Counted from the first letter of the stretch, positions 24,836-37,359 are shown. The stretch is 64,000 nt of DNA from Ancistrus triradiatus (GCA_025084515.1 JAJAGP010000019.1:144001-208000); one strand, 5' to 3'. A program made the numbers and translations. The notes: generated by a model from the letters alone, not told the origin.

Positions 24836-25145
24836 GTGGTACCTCGGTTCTCGACCACCTCAGAACTTGTCAAATTCGGTTCTCGACACATTTTGACTAG
24901 AAAAACTTCAGGTTCAGGTTGACAACAACCTTGTTCAGAGAAGATCTCCATTGTGTTTATCATGTTGTTCTTTACTTTTACAACTACAGTACTGTATTCT
25001 TAGTGCAAATAAGTCTCAATGGGTCCTAAAAAGATTAGTGTATAAGAGCCAACTGAAAGCAAAACAGGAAATGAATGCTCCAGAACACAGGCTGCAGTTA
25101 GCTTAGCAGCTATGCTAGTGCCCTGAGTTCACCAATAGAGTATAA
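24836..25145 (+). mobile_element. Pogo/Tigger-like element remnant
   Basis: It starts CAGTGGTACCTCGGTTCTCG after a TA. An ATGGGTCCTAAAAAGATTAG start (MGPKKIS) near 25018 is typical of the Tigger transposase N terminus, followed at once by a stop. Parallel to 1545-1960. Confidence 0.65.
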
Positions 25146-25149
25146 AACC

Positions 25150-26690
25150 AACTTCAGCTGCGTCTACACTATGATACACCAAACACTTGTTAAACTCCCC
25201 AGTTCATGTTACATTTAACTTTTGATGAATTTGTCAGGACGTATCCCCTTTGTAAATCAGGGAGAACCTGTACAATACAACTCTATTGATGCATATAATG
25301 CCTTATACAGTGTGGATTTTCTGTGTGGAAATTAATGACGAGAACCGAAGTACCACTGTTTTTGCATTTGTATTATTTTGTCAGTTGCTGGTATGTAAAT
25401 ATCAGCAATCATGCCCAAACTCAGAAAGTGTCAATATAACGTATATACAGCACAATATAATAACATGACCTGAATTAGTATGTATTTATATTATGTACAC
25501 AATATATGCTAGATATTTCCTATGGGGTGTATTCATTGTAAAGTGTACAGGCTTACATATCTCACAATATTCTTGTTATTTATATAGCTACTTTAAAGTT
25601 TTTGTAGTTTGTAAGGCTGTTATTTAATGTGATCTTGCGTCTGAGAAAGGCAATGTCTAAACATATTAATATTACTACTAAGAGTGAAACAAAACATGTT
25701 GCTGTGAGCACATTATCTCACATTCATTGTATTGACACATGACTAATTTCATGTGAAAAACAAGCTGTTTAACTTGTGAACGGATGTGGTTTAAAGAACA
25801 TGCTTTTCATCTCCCAATTTACTTACTTGTTTTAACTAACTCAAAAATGCATAAAAGCTAACTGCAAAAAAGCTCGAACGTTAGCAGGATGTTCTGGACA
25901 TTGACTTTTGTGTTACAACTGAGGATGTACTAAATATGTTTATTGCACCATCCTGTTTGATGCCCTTTAGAGAAAAAGCAATTCATCAGTTGGTGTAGAG
26001 CAGATTTTTGGCCCTATGCTCTGTTTTTCCAGCTGTGGTGTGGGAACTCCTGGAATTTAATAGCAAGCTTAAACTGAAGCAGTTCCTACATGAAATTGAC
26101 CACTGAAATCATTCTTTCAATGTCAAGGTACCAACATTAACAACATTAAAGTGAGAATTATACTAAGTATTGGCTGCATGAGAAATAGACACAGTTCTCA
26201 ATGTATAAGAATGCAGTTTTGTAATGAAGGCCAAAATGTGTCAAAAACTGGTATGAAATTCTAAAAGTTAAAAAAACCTAACATTCTAAAAATTACACAG
26301 CAAAGTTTGATAATGATAAAAATATATATTGAATTATCTCATAGGAGGTGAAAATAACACTTTCTCATTACTTTGTCAGAGGTCATTTGTCCAAACAAAT
26401 ACAATTTCATAGTAAAGAAATGAAATAAACATTGAACAGCCTGGTTTGATTTATGTTAACATATGTGGGCCCAATAACATGTCCTCTTTGGAATGCATTG
26501 GAAAGCTACAAGGTTTACCCTTTTTAATATGCATTTGTTTTTAAATTATAATGCTCTAAAATTCCACTAGTGCTCTGATAGCACATTGTTTTTAACAATA
26601 GTATTCAGTCTTTGGAAATGAACCAAATCTGACACAACACATACAGTGGTTCTTGAAAGTGTGTTTGTTTATTCAGTTTTTTTAATGTCG
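25150..26690. other. Spacer without recognised gene
   Basis: AT-rich with no ORF of known family and no clear transposon. Confidence 0.4.
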
Positions 26691-26699
26691 CTTTCAGCA

Positions 26700-26972
26700 T
26701 CAATGGCTAATTAACGACAAACACAAGGTTATATTGATACACAAGGTTATATCGAAGCTAGTCATACATACTCAGATCTGGCAAATTTAGCATAATCAAT
26801 TAGCCTAATGCATGTCTTTGAAATATGGGATGAAATCAGAGCACCTCGAGTGAACCCATGCAGACACAGGGAGGACCTGCATACTCCACACAGGCAGAGT
26901 CTGAGTTCAGGATCAAACTGGAGATACTATAGTTGAGATGCAACTTCTCTAACTGCTGCACCACCATGTTGC
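26700..26972 (-). repeat. tRNA-derived SINE (DANA-like family)
   Basis: Minus strand: head over CACCATGTTGCTCC-type sequence (TGGTGCAGCAGTTAGAG), core CTGTGTGGAGTATGCAGGTC and a tail toward 26700. Confidence 0.7.
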
Positions 26973-26974
26973 TC

Positions 26975-28150
26975 CTCTTGAAAGTTTGTCAACCCTTTAG
27001 GACGTTCTATATTTCTGCATACATATGACCTAAAACATCATCAAGTTTTCACCTAAAAGTAAAAAAAAAAACCTGTTGCAGAAACGAGACAATATATTGT
27101 ACTTTGCCATTTATTTATTGAGGAAATGGATCCAATATTACATATACAGTATGTGAGTGTTAAAATATGTATGTAGACCTTGTACCTAAAAATTTGGCAG
27201 CTGTTATTCAGTCCTGCACATTGGCTTGAAAAAATGGTTCTTCCATATAGAACAGTTTAAACAGGGATCTGCTCACTTCAGGTCGTTCCACAACATTCTA
27301 TTGGGTTATAAGGGACTGTGGTAGCCTAGCGGGTAAGGTACTGGACTATGGACCAGAAGGTCCAGGGTTCAAATCCCACCTCTGCCAAGCTGTTGGGTCC
27401 TTGAGCAAGGCCCTTAACCCACAGTTGCATGGATTATAAAACTGTATCAATTGTAAGTCACTCTGGATAAGGGTGTCTGCTAAATGCTGTAAATGTAAAT
27501 GTAAGGTCAAGACTTGTGTACTTCAGTGATCTACAGAATCATTGTCTTATTGACCCATGTTTTCTTGAGGTTCAGCTCATCCTGACATTTTACTATTAGA
27601 ATTTGCTGGTATAGTTCAGAATTCATTTTTTTATTAATGGCAGCAAGCCGTCTTGGCCCAGATGCAGCAAAAAGGCCCCTATCATGACACTACCACCACC
27701 ATGTTTCACAGATTGGATAAGTTTCTTATGCTGGAATGCAGTGTTCTTCTTTTTTTCCAGTGTTTTTCCTTGCTTCTCATTTAAACCAAAAGTACTATTT
27801 CGTCTCATTTGTACATAGTGTTTTTTGAACAGCCTTCTGAATTGTAAACAAAATAGGAAACTGCAGGCAGGCAGCAATGAAATTTTTGGACAGCAGTGAC
27901 TTTCTGCTTGCAACCCTGCCTGCACACCATTGTTGTTCAGTGTTCTCCTAATAGTAGACTCATGAACATTAACATTAGTCAATGTGAGAGAGGCTTTTAG
28001 TTCGTTAGAAGTTACCCTGGGTTCCATCCTGGGTTGTGACACAGTTACAGGGCATGTAGTTGGAGTGATCTTTGTTGATTGGCCACTCAATGGAAGGTAA
28101 CCACGGTCTTGAAATTCTTCCATTTGTACACAACCATCTGTTTGACTCTA
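26975..28150 (-). mobile_element. Tc1-like element remnant with SINE insertion
   Basis: The left subterminal sequence CTTGAAAGTTTGTCAACCC is of the 49900 family. The minus-strand transposase remnant at 27623-28123 has VTSNELKASLTLTNVNVHES and STIRRTLNNNGV (second HTH) and NTAFQHKKL. Stops and frameshifts abound. A plus-strand SINE sits at 27312-27503. Confidence 0.82.
27312..27503 (+). repeat. SINE (family A) inside Tc1 remnant
   Basis: Full-length copy from CTGTGGTAGCCTAGCGGGTA to CTGTAAATGTAAATG. Confidence 0.9.
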
Positions 28151-28159
28151 TATATTACA

Positions 28160-29730
28160 GACATTAGTGATTTTTGTAACTGGAGGTACATTATTGGAGC
28201 TACACTTAAAATCTAGAAAAGAAGACATTATGATTATGATACCTGCCTATCAGTAGAACTAATCTGATAGATCTGTTGTGATCTAGTAGGACCTGTATCC
28301 TCTGCAAAAACAATAATAATCTCTATATTAATAACAATTCCTCACAAATAACCATATTGTGAAATGTATGTGAGCAAATGGCTATGGACACCTGAACTTG
28401 ATAGTGCAAAAAAATCTGTTGGTATTTTTGTCCTGGCATACTATATGGCTTCTGTTCAGTGCAGTGGGCACTTTTATATGGGAGTTGGTCCAGATGAAGG
28501 CGGTTACCAAAGGCCAGTGTGGAGCCAGTGCCAACACCTCCACCACAGATGGAAAATTACAGCTCTGGGGCAAGAATTCAGCTCATCTCTCTACAGGCTG
28601 ATTGATAGAGACGTTCTTAAAAGGACATTCATCTCACCAGTGCACTATAAAAAGCAATTCTAGGATGTTGTTGTCGTTGTTGTTCAAAGTCAGACAATAT
28701 AACTATAAATGAAGTTAATGGAACTTAATAAGTAGAATTTAATACCAATTCAGCCATTTGCTTTAGATCTAAGATATTTAATTATAGTTCAATACATTAG
28801 TTTTTACATGTTGTTAATTATACTTAAAAACCTGTGAATTTGAAGAGGGAGAAACACAGCCCAATCCCCTGTGAGAAAGAGGATTTGACTTATGAAAAGG
28901 TCATGTGAAAACACATAACTGTGTGCAATGCCTGACACAAAAACTAACCACAATGTAATTACAATTACAGGAAAATCTAAACTTCTTATTCAAAGGTTTG
29001 GTACATGTTTTCGAACAAATATGATGATATAATGCATGTGGTTAAACCATTTCCTTTCAGAATTGCAGTTCCAAACATACATTTGTGCTGCTATTATGAA
29101 AGATAAATGCTCTAGGTTTTATTCTAGACCAAAAATTGGCATGGCATTTGCAACCACAAGTCTACAAGTAAGCTTTTTGTAACAGAGATTTGGAGGGACA
29201 TAAATAAATCTATGCTTTGACATAACCACAAGGCTATTGTCGGAAATACATCCCTAACTCAGAAAACGTTATGTAAAATGCAAACACAAAACAAAAACAA
29301 AAAAAACCCAAAACAAAAACTTGATTTTTATTTCATTACAGACAGTATAAACCCAATATATTTCATGTTTTGTCAACTTAATTACATCTATTCCTGCCTT
29401 TCAGGCCTGCAACACATTTTTTAAAATGTTGGGACAGTTCAGGGCTAGTAATGGGGTAAAAAATTAAATAATGATATGATCACATGGGCAACGGATTACT
29501 TTGGCAAACGTTGTGTTTAGTTAATGAAAGTAGTCATCAAATTCAACTGCAAATTGAAATAAACAAGTAAATGTGATAAGTTTCTTTCAGACTATGCATC
29601 AGTTCTCTTCCACATTATAGCCTATGAGGTATTCTGTATACTGTATAATATTCAATAGCTCACTCAGCAATAACATTGATTTGTTTCATACGTGTATTCT
29701 ACAATGTAAACAAACAGCTGAACATGACTA
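28160..29730. other. Spacer without recognised gene
   Basis: The ORF at 28364-28663 (99 aa) has no family signature. No transposon ends identified. Confidence 0.35.
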
Positions 29731-29734
29731 CTAG

Positions 29735-29900
29735 GGAGTTTTTCCTTGCCACTGTCGCCCTAGGCTTGCTCAATTTGGGATTGGACGTAGTTATTAGGAG
29801 ATAATCTAAACTTGTAAAGTTGCTTTGAGACAATGCTCCATTGTAAAAAGCGCTATATAAATCTGACTTGACTTGGCTTGACTTGACTCTGAACATGAAA
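29735..29900 (+). repeat. Fish interspersed repeat 3' tail (LINE-type)
   Basis: GGGAGTTTTTCCTTGCCACT, GTTGCTTTGAGACAATG and AAAAGCGCTATATAAAT, ending in TTGACT repeats, form a common teleost retroposon 3' end. The class (LINE) is from memory of similar repeats, not proven. Confidence 0.6.
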
Positions 29901-31140
29901 GGGAAAGGATGTAGGAGAAGGGAGCAGGAACCAGTACAGATCCAACCAGATGTGCAATACTGAACATTACTGTGTGATTCAAATGCTCAGTTTGGATTAC
30001 TTCATGCAAACTATTTGTTGTTGCATTACAAGAAATAGAATGAATAGCCCATATGTTGCATATGTTGCATAGAATGAGCTCTTGCTATCCTACCAGCTGA
30101 AGCTCTTCTTGTCTTCAAACACAGATTGAGGACCTTTTACACTGAAATGAACTTTAACTGTACAGTAGTGTATTAATGTGATTATGTATAAGCACTGACA
30201 TTCTGTCTTTGTCAGCTTCTTAGCCTGATGGTGTCATAACATTGAACTATACTGTATTCACTCTAATAGAGATGTTTTCCAGCTAGACAGTAAAGCAATT
30301 GTTGAACGTTGTTAAATGCAGTAAATGTAAACGGCTGGGTTTGAACAGTATTTTGTTTCCCTTGGAAAATGTCTGCCAAATGATCTTGCAAATGTCTGTA
30401 GGTAATTACATGTTAACATGTTTATATTTCCTGTTATTCAAGCTTGTTTATTTCTCAAAGTGAGATAAGGCAGTAATGGCAGACATATGTAAACACAACT
30501 AACAGACTCTAGATACAGTGAATGAACAATAAATATCTGAAAAATCATAAAAATCCTGCCTTTAAAACAGGTTCCAACACCCAATGGTAGCTCTGCAAGT
30601 TTTTGTGTATGCTCATGTGCATAAAATTGTTATATAAAATAAGCTTAATTTTTTATGCCAGTATAAGCACATAATACAACATGAAATGTCACACAGTATG
30701 AAGTAGGTCAGTAGTACAGGATCATGTGAGACACTCATACCCACTCCAGCCAGACTGTTCACTTACAGCAGCCTGAGAGATTTTGTTCACGTTGACCTAT
30801 TGAACCTAATGACTAGTGCAAACTGTGTGAGTTTAATTTTCCAATGGCTGTCAAAACGGCAAAGCTCACAGAGCCTCCAGTAAGTCCATACTCAAGTCAT
30901 TCCCTGTTAATGTAGTTGTAGTGTGATGTTTTACTGTACTGTGATGTTTTACATTACTGTTTTACATACACTATACAGCAAAACAAATAAAATACAGCAA
31001 AACACTTCTAGTATGGTTAAGTATGGTTAGGCAGTTTTGTAAATAATTAAAACATGCCTTCCAAAGATGTTGGCATGGAGGTGGCATCTAATTGTAGATT
31101 GGGAGACTTTTCTTAGTCAGTAATTGTATGTGTTCAAAGT
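29900..31140. other. Spacer without recognised gene
   Basis: Only a short SINE-tail remnant near 30305-30330 (AATGCAGTAAATGTAAA). Confidence 0.4.
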
Positions 31141-31325
31141 GCGCCTACAGTGGTGCTTGAAAGTTTGTGAATCCTTTATAATTTTCTTTACTTCTGCATA
31201 AATATGACTTAAAACATCATCAGGTTTTCACACAAGTGCTAAAAGTAGATTAAGAAAACCCAGTTACACAAACGAAACAATATATTGTACTTGGCCATTT
31301 ATTGAGGAAATGGATCCAATCCATA

Positions 31326-32853
31326 CAGTGGGGAAAAAAAGTATTTAGTCAGCCACTGATTGTGCAAGTTCTCCTACTTAGAAATCTGAGAGAGCTCTGT
31401 AATTCTCATCATATGTACACTTCAACTATGAGAGACAAAATGAGAAAAAAAATCCAGGAAATCACTTTTCAAATAATTTAATTGTAAATCATGGTGGAAA
31501 ATAAGTATTTGGTCACCCATAAACAAGCAAGATTTCTGGCTCTCACAGACCTGTAACTTCAACTTTAAGAAGCTCCACTCGTTACCTGTATTAATGGCAC
31601 CTGTTTGACCTCGTTATCTGTATAAAAGACACCTGTCCACAGCCTCAAACAGACTCCAAACTCAACCATGGCCAAGACCAAAGAGCTGTCGAAGGACGCC
31701 AGGAAGAAAATTGTAGACCTGCAGCAGGCTGGGAAGAGTGAATCTACAATAGGCAAGCAGGTTGGTGTGAATAAATCAACTGTGGGAGCAATTGTAAGAC
31801 ATACAAGACCATTGATAATCTCCCTCGATCTGGGGCTCAACGCATGATCTCATCCCGTGGGGTCAAAATGATCATGAGAATGGTGAGCAAAAATCCCAGA
31901 ACTACATGGAGGGACCTGATGAATGACCCGAAGAGACCTGGGAACCAAGTAAAAAGGCTACCATCAGAAACACATACGCCGAGAGTAAACTCAGATCCTG
32001 CGTGCCGGGGTGTCCCCTGCTGAAGCCAGAATGTCGGCCTGTCTGAAGTTTGCCAGGAGCATAGGGATGAATTCCAGAAGAGGATTGGAGAATACATGTG
32101 ATCAGATGAAACCAAAATAGAACTATTTGATAAAAAAACTAAAACTTCTCGTCGTGTTTGGAGGAAGAAGAATGCTGAGTGCATCCCAGAAACCACCTAC
32201 CTTACTGTGAAGCATGAGTGGAAACATCATGTTTGGGGTGTTTTTCTGCAAAGGGGACAGGCGATATGATTACGTGTTAAGGGAGAATGAACGGGGCCAT
32301 GTATCGTGAGATTTTAAGCCAAAACCTCAGTGAGAGCATTGAAGATGGAACGTGGCTGGGTCTTCCAGCATGACATTGATCCCAAACACACCACTTGGGC
32401 AACAAAGGAGTGGCTCCATAAAAAACATTTCAAGGTCCTGGAGTGGCCTAGCCAGTCTCCAGACCTCAGCCCCATAGAACATTTGGAGGGAGTTGAAAGT
32501 CTGTGTTGCCCCAAAACATCACTGCTCTAGAGGAGATCTGCATGGAGGAATGGGCCAAAATACCAGCTACAGTGTGTGCCAACCTGGTGAAGACTTACAG
32601 GAAATGTTTGAGCTCTGTCATTGCCAACAAAGGTTATGTTACAAAGTATTAAGTTGAACTTTTGTTATTGACCAAATACTTATTTTCCACCATAATTTAC
32701 AATTAAATTATTTAAAAATCCTACAATGATTTTTTTCTCATTTTGTCTCTCATATTTGGTGTACCTACGATGAAAATTACAGATCTCTCTCATCTTTATA
32801 AGTAGGAGAACTTGCACAATCAGTGGCTGATTAAATACTTTTTTGCCCCACTG
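31326..32853 (+). mobile_element. Inner Tc1-like transposon, complete ends, dead transposase
   Basis: Termini CAGTGGGG(A)n AAGTATTTAGTC and the inverse ATACTTTTTTGCCCCACTG are flanked by TA at 31324-31325 and 32854-32855. The first ~50 b of the arms (to CAAGTTCTCCTACTTA) match closely. The plus-strand transposase begins MAKTKELSKDARKKIVDLQQ at 31667 and shows KSTVGAIVR and, later, WVFQHDIDPKHT and SPDLSPIEHL. Frameshifts and stops break it. Confidence 0.92.
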
Positions 32854-33080
32854 TATATGCAAGTTGCAAAATATGTATGTATTCCAATTTCCAAACAAGT
32901 TCTAAAAGTAAATAAAGAGAATCCAATTAAACAAATGAAACAAAAATATTATACTTGGTCATTTATTTATTTAAGAAGATAATCAAATATTACTATCCTT
33001 GAATGGTAAACCTATGTTAGCAGTCAATTTTAAGGTGAGGACCTCCACCAACCCATGGTCAGACAGATGTGTATACAAAT

Positions 33081-33300
33081 GGAAGAAATTAAAGACATAT
33101 GTTAAACAAACATAGATCAGGTCAAATACAAAGGTGTGAAATAGTCCACCAGGTCATAAAGAACCCAGTGCAAATTCCAAGCAACTAAGGGCATCTCTCA
33201 CATTGACTAATGTTAATGTTCATGGGTCCACCATCAGGAGAGCACTGAACAATAATAGTGTGCATAGAGTCGCAAGCAAAAAGCCACTGCTCTAAAAAAC
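33081..33300 (+). repeat. 219 b duplicated segment, copy 1
   Basis: Nearly identical (roughly five differences by eye) to 35246-35464. This copy sits in the outer Tc1 remnant in its native context. Confidence 0.9.
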
Positions 33301-33563
33301 AAATTGCTTCCAATCAGCAGTTTGCTAAAGATCACAAGAGACGGAAGAGAAATATATAAGTTTCTGGTTTAAATGAGAAGCATTATGTCTGTAGAAAGAA
33401 GTCACTGCATTCCAGCATTAGAATCTTATTCAATCTGAGAAACAGTGGTGGTAGTATCATGGTTTGGGCGTTTTTTTGCTACATCTGGGCCTGGACAGCT
33501 TGCCATCATTGATTGAGCACTGAATTATGACTTGATGCATGCTCAATAATCCAGGTAAGAAAA

Positions 33564-33637
33564 TCCTAGAAGTTGAGTCTGTTCATCTGGACATAAGGTC
33601 AACCTTATGTCCAGATGAACAGATTCAACTTCTAGGA
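33564..33637. repeat. Near-perfect hairpin: 35 b arms, 4 b loop
   Basis: Arms 33564-33598 and 33603-33637 differ at one position, with loop TCAA. ACTGAATTATGA occurs on both sides (33520s and 33636-33647), as if it were an insertion or template-switch duplication. Confidence 0.93.
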
Positions 33638-34099
33638 CTGAATTATGAATCATACAAGTAATTTCTAAATGGAAATGTCACAACATCTGTCAACTGAATC
33701 TCAAGAGAATGTGGTTCATACAGTAAGTCAACAACCCTAAGCACATAAGAGTAACCAGTTTCGTTGCAATTATTGCTGCAAAAAGGAACACAAGTCAATA
33801 AAAGCAAAGGTTCACATACTTTTGCAACTCACATATATGAGATATTGGATCATATTCCTCAACCAATAAATAAACAAGTATAATATATTGTCGCATCTGT
33901 TTAATTGGGTTCCCTTCAGGTGAACCTCTGGTGAAGCTCTGGTTCATATTTATGCAGAAATACAGGAGATTCAAAAGGGTTCACAAACATCCAACAGACA
34001 ACAAACAACAAACCATTGTATATGGCAAGTAAAGCAGATAAAATGACCATTGTGAGTGAAAAGTAGGTGTACCAAAAATCTAAATGTAGCTAAATATAC

Positions 34100-34796
34100 A
34101 GCGTATCACAAATGGTCTGGGGCTGCATGAGTGCAGCAGGTGTTGGGGAGTTACATTTCATTGAGGGACACATGAACTCCAGTATGTACTGTGAAATACT
34201 GAAGCAGAGCATGATCCTCTCCCTCTGGAAACTGGGTCACAGGGCAGTGTTCCAGCATGATAATGACCCCAAACACACCTCTAAGACGACCACTGCTTTA
34301 TTGAAGAGGCTTAGGGTAAAGGTGATGGAATGGCCAAGCATGTCTCCAGACCTAAACCCAATAGAACATCTTTGGGGCATCCTCAATCGGAAGGTGGAGG
34401 AGCACAAAGTCTTGAATATCTGCCAGCTCCGTGATGTCATCATGGAGGAGTGGAAAAGCATTCCAGTGGCAACCTGTGAAGCTCTGGTAAACTCCATGCC
34501 CAGCAGAGTTAAAGCAGTTCTGGAAAATAATGGTGGCCACACAAAATATTGACACTTCAGGAACTTTCACTAAGGGGTGTACTCACTTTTGTTACCAGTG
34601 GTTTAGACATTAATGGCTGTATATTGAGTTATTTTGAGGGACGAATAAATTTACACTGTTATATAAGCTGCACACAGACCACTTTTTATTGTGTCAAAGT
34701 GTCATTTTGTCAGTGTTGTCCCCTGAAAAGATATACTTCAATATCTGCAGAAATGTGAGTGGAGTCCTCACTTTTGTGACACACTGTAAGTTATTG
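34100..34796 (+). mobile_element. Internally deleted Tc1-like transposon
   Basis: The ends ACAGCGTATCACAAA and TTTGTGACACACTGT face each other at 34098-34792. The N-terminal half of the transposase is missing and the C-terminal half stays open. Confidence 0.85.
34112..34552 (+). pseudogene. Tc1-like transposase, C-terminal half
   Basis: An open 146-codon frame covers the catalytic domain's second half. MVWGCMSAAGVGELHFIEGH leads into FQHDNDPKHTS (second catalytic Asp) and SPDLNPIEHLWGILN (catalytic Glu of the DD34E triad). It ends with NNGGHTKY, the usual Tc1 C terminus. The DNA-binding HTH domains and the first Asp are absent, so it cannot transpose by itself. Usual length is ~340 residues. 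Confidence 0.9.
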
Positions 34797-35245
34797 GAAT
34801 GGGTCACACTGCATGTGTGTGGAGGAATAGCTCAGTGTATGACAAGAGATGAGGTCTAACAAGAGTTGAGTCCAGTTGAGACAGCATCAGCTAAAAGGTT
34901 TCCACCCCACTGTTTTACAAATCTCCTTAATGCACACAAAGTGAGACATGGCTACAGCTGCAGGTAAATGCAAAATATGCAAAATAATAAAAACTTGTTC
35001 TGGCTATCTGATCTTATGTTGTAAAGATTTACAACTGGTCCACACACAGACTGAAGTTGAGTGTAGAAATCTTGCAACCAAAACAACACAAATACAAATT
35101 GCATAAATACTTAGTTTTCAGAGCAACTTAAACATGATAGAACCAATTTAAATGAGGGGTTAGGGAGGGTATTAAGTGCCTTACTTGGGGCATGCACACA
35201 ATATGTGATCAGTACCATGCCCAAGCAAAAAAAAAACAAAAAAAA

Positions 35246-35464
35246 GGAAGAAATTAAAGACATATGTTAAACAAACAAAGATCAGGTCAAGTACAAGGTG
35301 TGAAATAGTCCACCAGGTCATAAAGAACCCAGTGCAAATTCCAAGCAACTAAGGGCATCTCTCACACTGACTAATGTTAATGTTCATGGGTCCACCACCA
35401 GGAGAGCACTGAACAATAATAGTGTGCATAGAGTCGCAAGCAAAAAGCCACTGCTCTAAAAAAC
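35246..35464 (+). repeat. 219 b duplicated segment, copy 2
   Basis: A displaced copy of 33081-33300 that lacks the rest of the Tc1 on its right. Breakpoint at CTCTAAAAAAC. Confidence 0.9.
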
Positions 35465-35600
35465 GTTTGGCACTCAAGGTGTTCAGGCCCAGAACATTCA
35501 CGTGCAAGCTGGGGGGGGGGGGGCAGGGGGGGGACAATCATGCTCTGGCATGGTATAAAGCAACCGGACATAGTGAGAGTACACCCTTAAGTACCATACA
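35465..35600. repeat. Unclassified repeat with G-run
   Basis: The segment around 35470-35510 (GGCCCAGAACATTCACGTGC) resembles in reverse the stretch at 37860-37885. A 12-base G-run lies at 35511-35522 and further G-rich sequence follows to about 35533. Probably a non-autonomous DNA element. Confidence 0.35.
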
Positions 35601-35606
35601 GTAGTA

Positions 35607-37346
35607 CAACCCCTGGCAAAAAGTATGGAATCACCAGTTTTGGATGAGCACTCATTCAGACATTTCATTCTGTAAAACAAACTCAGATCAAAAACATGAT
35701 ACAATAAGAAGATAATTCCAAAGTGCAACTTGTTGGCTTTCAGGAACACTCAAAGAAATGAAGAGAAAACATTGTGGAAGTCAGTGAATGTTACTTTTAT
35801 TGACCAAGCACAGGGAAAAAAAATATGGAATCACTCAATTCTGAGGAAAAAAAGTATGGAATCATGAAAAACAGATAAACAAAAGACCATTCAAAATACA
35901 TCACTAGTATTTAGTTGCACCACCTTTGGCTTTTATAACGGCTTTCAGTCTCTGAGGCATGGACTTGATGAGTAGATCTGCTCGTTAGTCTGCAGTTAAA
36001 AACTGGTGCCAACTCTCTGATAGCAGTTGCGCAGATCAGCTTTGCAGTCGGAGCCTTCTTGTGGACCATTTTTTTCAATTTCCACCACAGGTTTTCAATT
36101 GGGTTGAGATCTGGACTATTTGCAGGCCATGACATCGACTGAATGTGTCTTTCTCCAAGGAATGCCTTCACTGTTTTTGCCCTATGGCACGATGCATTGT
36201 CATCTTGTAAAATTATTTCATCACCTCCAAACATCTGTTCAACTGAAGGGATGAGAAAACGTCCAAAATCTCAATGTAAACTTGTGCATCGATAGAAGAA
36301 TTAACCACAGTCATCTCCCCAGTGCCTTTGCCTGACATGCAGCCCCATATCATCAAGGACTGTGGAAATTTGGTTGTTTTCTTCAGGCAGGCCTCTTCAT
36401 AAATCGCACTGGAACGGCACAAACAAAAGTTCCAGCATCATCACCTTGTCCAATGCAGATTCTTGACTCATCACTGAAGATAACTTTCATCCAGTCATCC
36501 ACAGTCCATGATTGCCTCTCCTTAGCCCATTGCAGTCTTGTTCTTTTATGTTTAGGTGTCAATGATGGTTTTCTTTTAGCTTTCCTGTATTGAAATCCCA
36601 TTTCCTTTAGCCGATTTCTAATGGTTCAGTCACATACATTGGCTCCAGCTTCCTCCCATTTATGCTTCATCTCTGTAGTTGTACTTTTTCGGTTTTCAAG
36701 ACAAATGACCTTAAGTTGTTTGTCTTGACGCTTTGATGTCTTTCTTGGTCTACCAGTACGCTTGGCTTTAACAGCCATTCCATGCTGTTTGTATTTGGTC
36801 CATATCTTGGATACAGCTGACTGTGAACAGCCCACATCTTTAGCAACCATGCGTGAAGAGTTACCTTCTTCAAGACGTTTCACAATCCTCTCTTTTGTTT
36901 CAAGAGACATTTCTCTTGTTGGAGCCATGGTTCTTGCCACTCCACTTCGTCCGGCAGCCCTCCAAGGTGTCATGACTTCAGGTGTTTTTAATTGCAGACT
37001 AACGAGCAGATCTGCTCTGAGGCAGGTGTCCATTTAGGGAAAGGAAATTGACTGGGTGTGTCCTTATTTTCTACCTCCAATTTGAGTGATTCCATACTTT
37101 TTTCCTCAGAATTGAGTGATTCCATATTTTTTTCCCTGTGCTTGGTCAATAAAAGTAACATTCACTGACTTCCACAATGTTTGTTCACTCTTCATTTCTT
37201 TGAGTGTTCCTGAAAGCCAACAAGTTGCACTTTGGAATGACCTTATTATTGTATCATGTTTTTGATCTGAGTTTGTTTTACAGAATGAAATGTCTGAATG
37301 AGTGTTCATCCAAGACTGGTGATTCCATACTTTTTGCAAGGGGATG
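35607..37346 (-). mobile_element. Tc1-like transposon, near full length, same family as 3161-5036
   Basis: Ends CAACCCCTGGCAAAAAGTAT and inverse, flanked by TA at 35605-35606 and 37347-37348. Long inverted arms of ~200 b. Confidence 0.93.
35911..36939 (-). pseudogene. Tc1-like transposase, disrupted
   Basis: Reading right to left, the start MAPTREMSLETKERIVKRLE (36928) leads into paired HTH domains (VAKDVGCSQSAVSKIW, then the linker KAKRTGRPRKTSKRQDKQ). A stop follows ANVCD near 36629. The frame resumes at MGFQYRKAKRKPSLTPKHKR and reaches VIFSDESRI (first Asp). After frameshifts it has DDNASCHRA (second Asp) and SPDLNPIENLWWKLKK (Glu). All three DD34E residues are visible but in separate frames, so it is inactive. 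This is the best preserved member of its family here. Confidence 0.9.
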
Positions 37347-37359
37347 TAGCAACAGAACC

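Larger units (their letters stand above)
31148..33990 (+). mobile_element. Outer Tc1-like element hosting a second Tc1
   Basis: Starts CAGTGGTGCTTGAAAGTTTG after TA at 31146-31147. Inverse subterminal sequence lies at 33840-33990 (TTTATGCAGAAATACAGGAG, GGGTTCACAAA). Plus-strand transposase traces at 33040-33500 include CACATTGACTAATGTTAATG and GGTGGTAGTATCATGGTTTG. It is split by the Tc1 at 31326-32853 and by a hairpin at 33564-33637. Confidence 0.75.

Noticed and set aside
28364..28663. 99-residue plus-strand frame
   Set aside because: No known domain, no splice context, overlapping frames on the other strand; probably chance.
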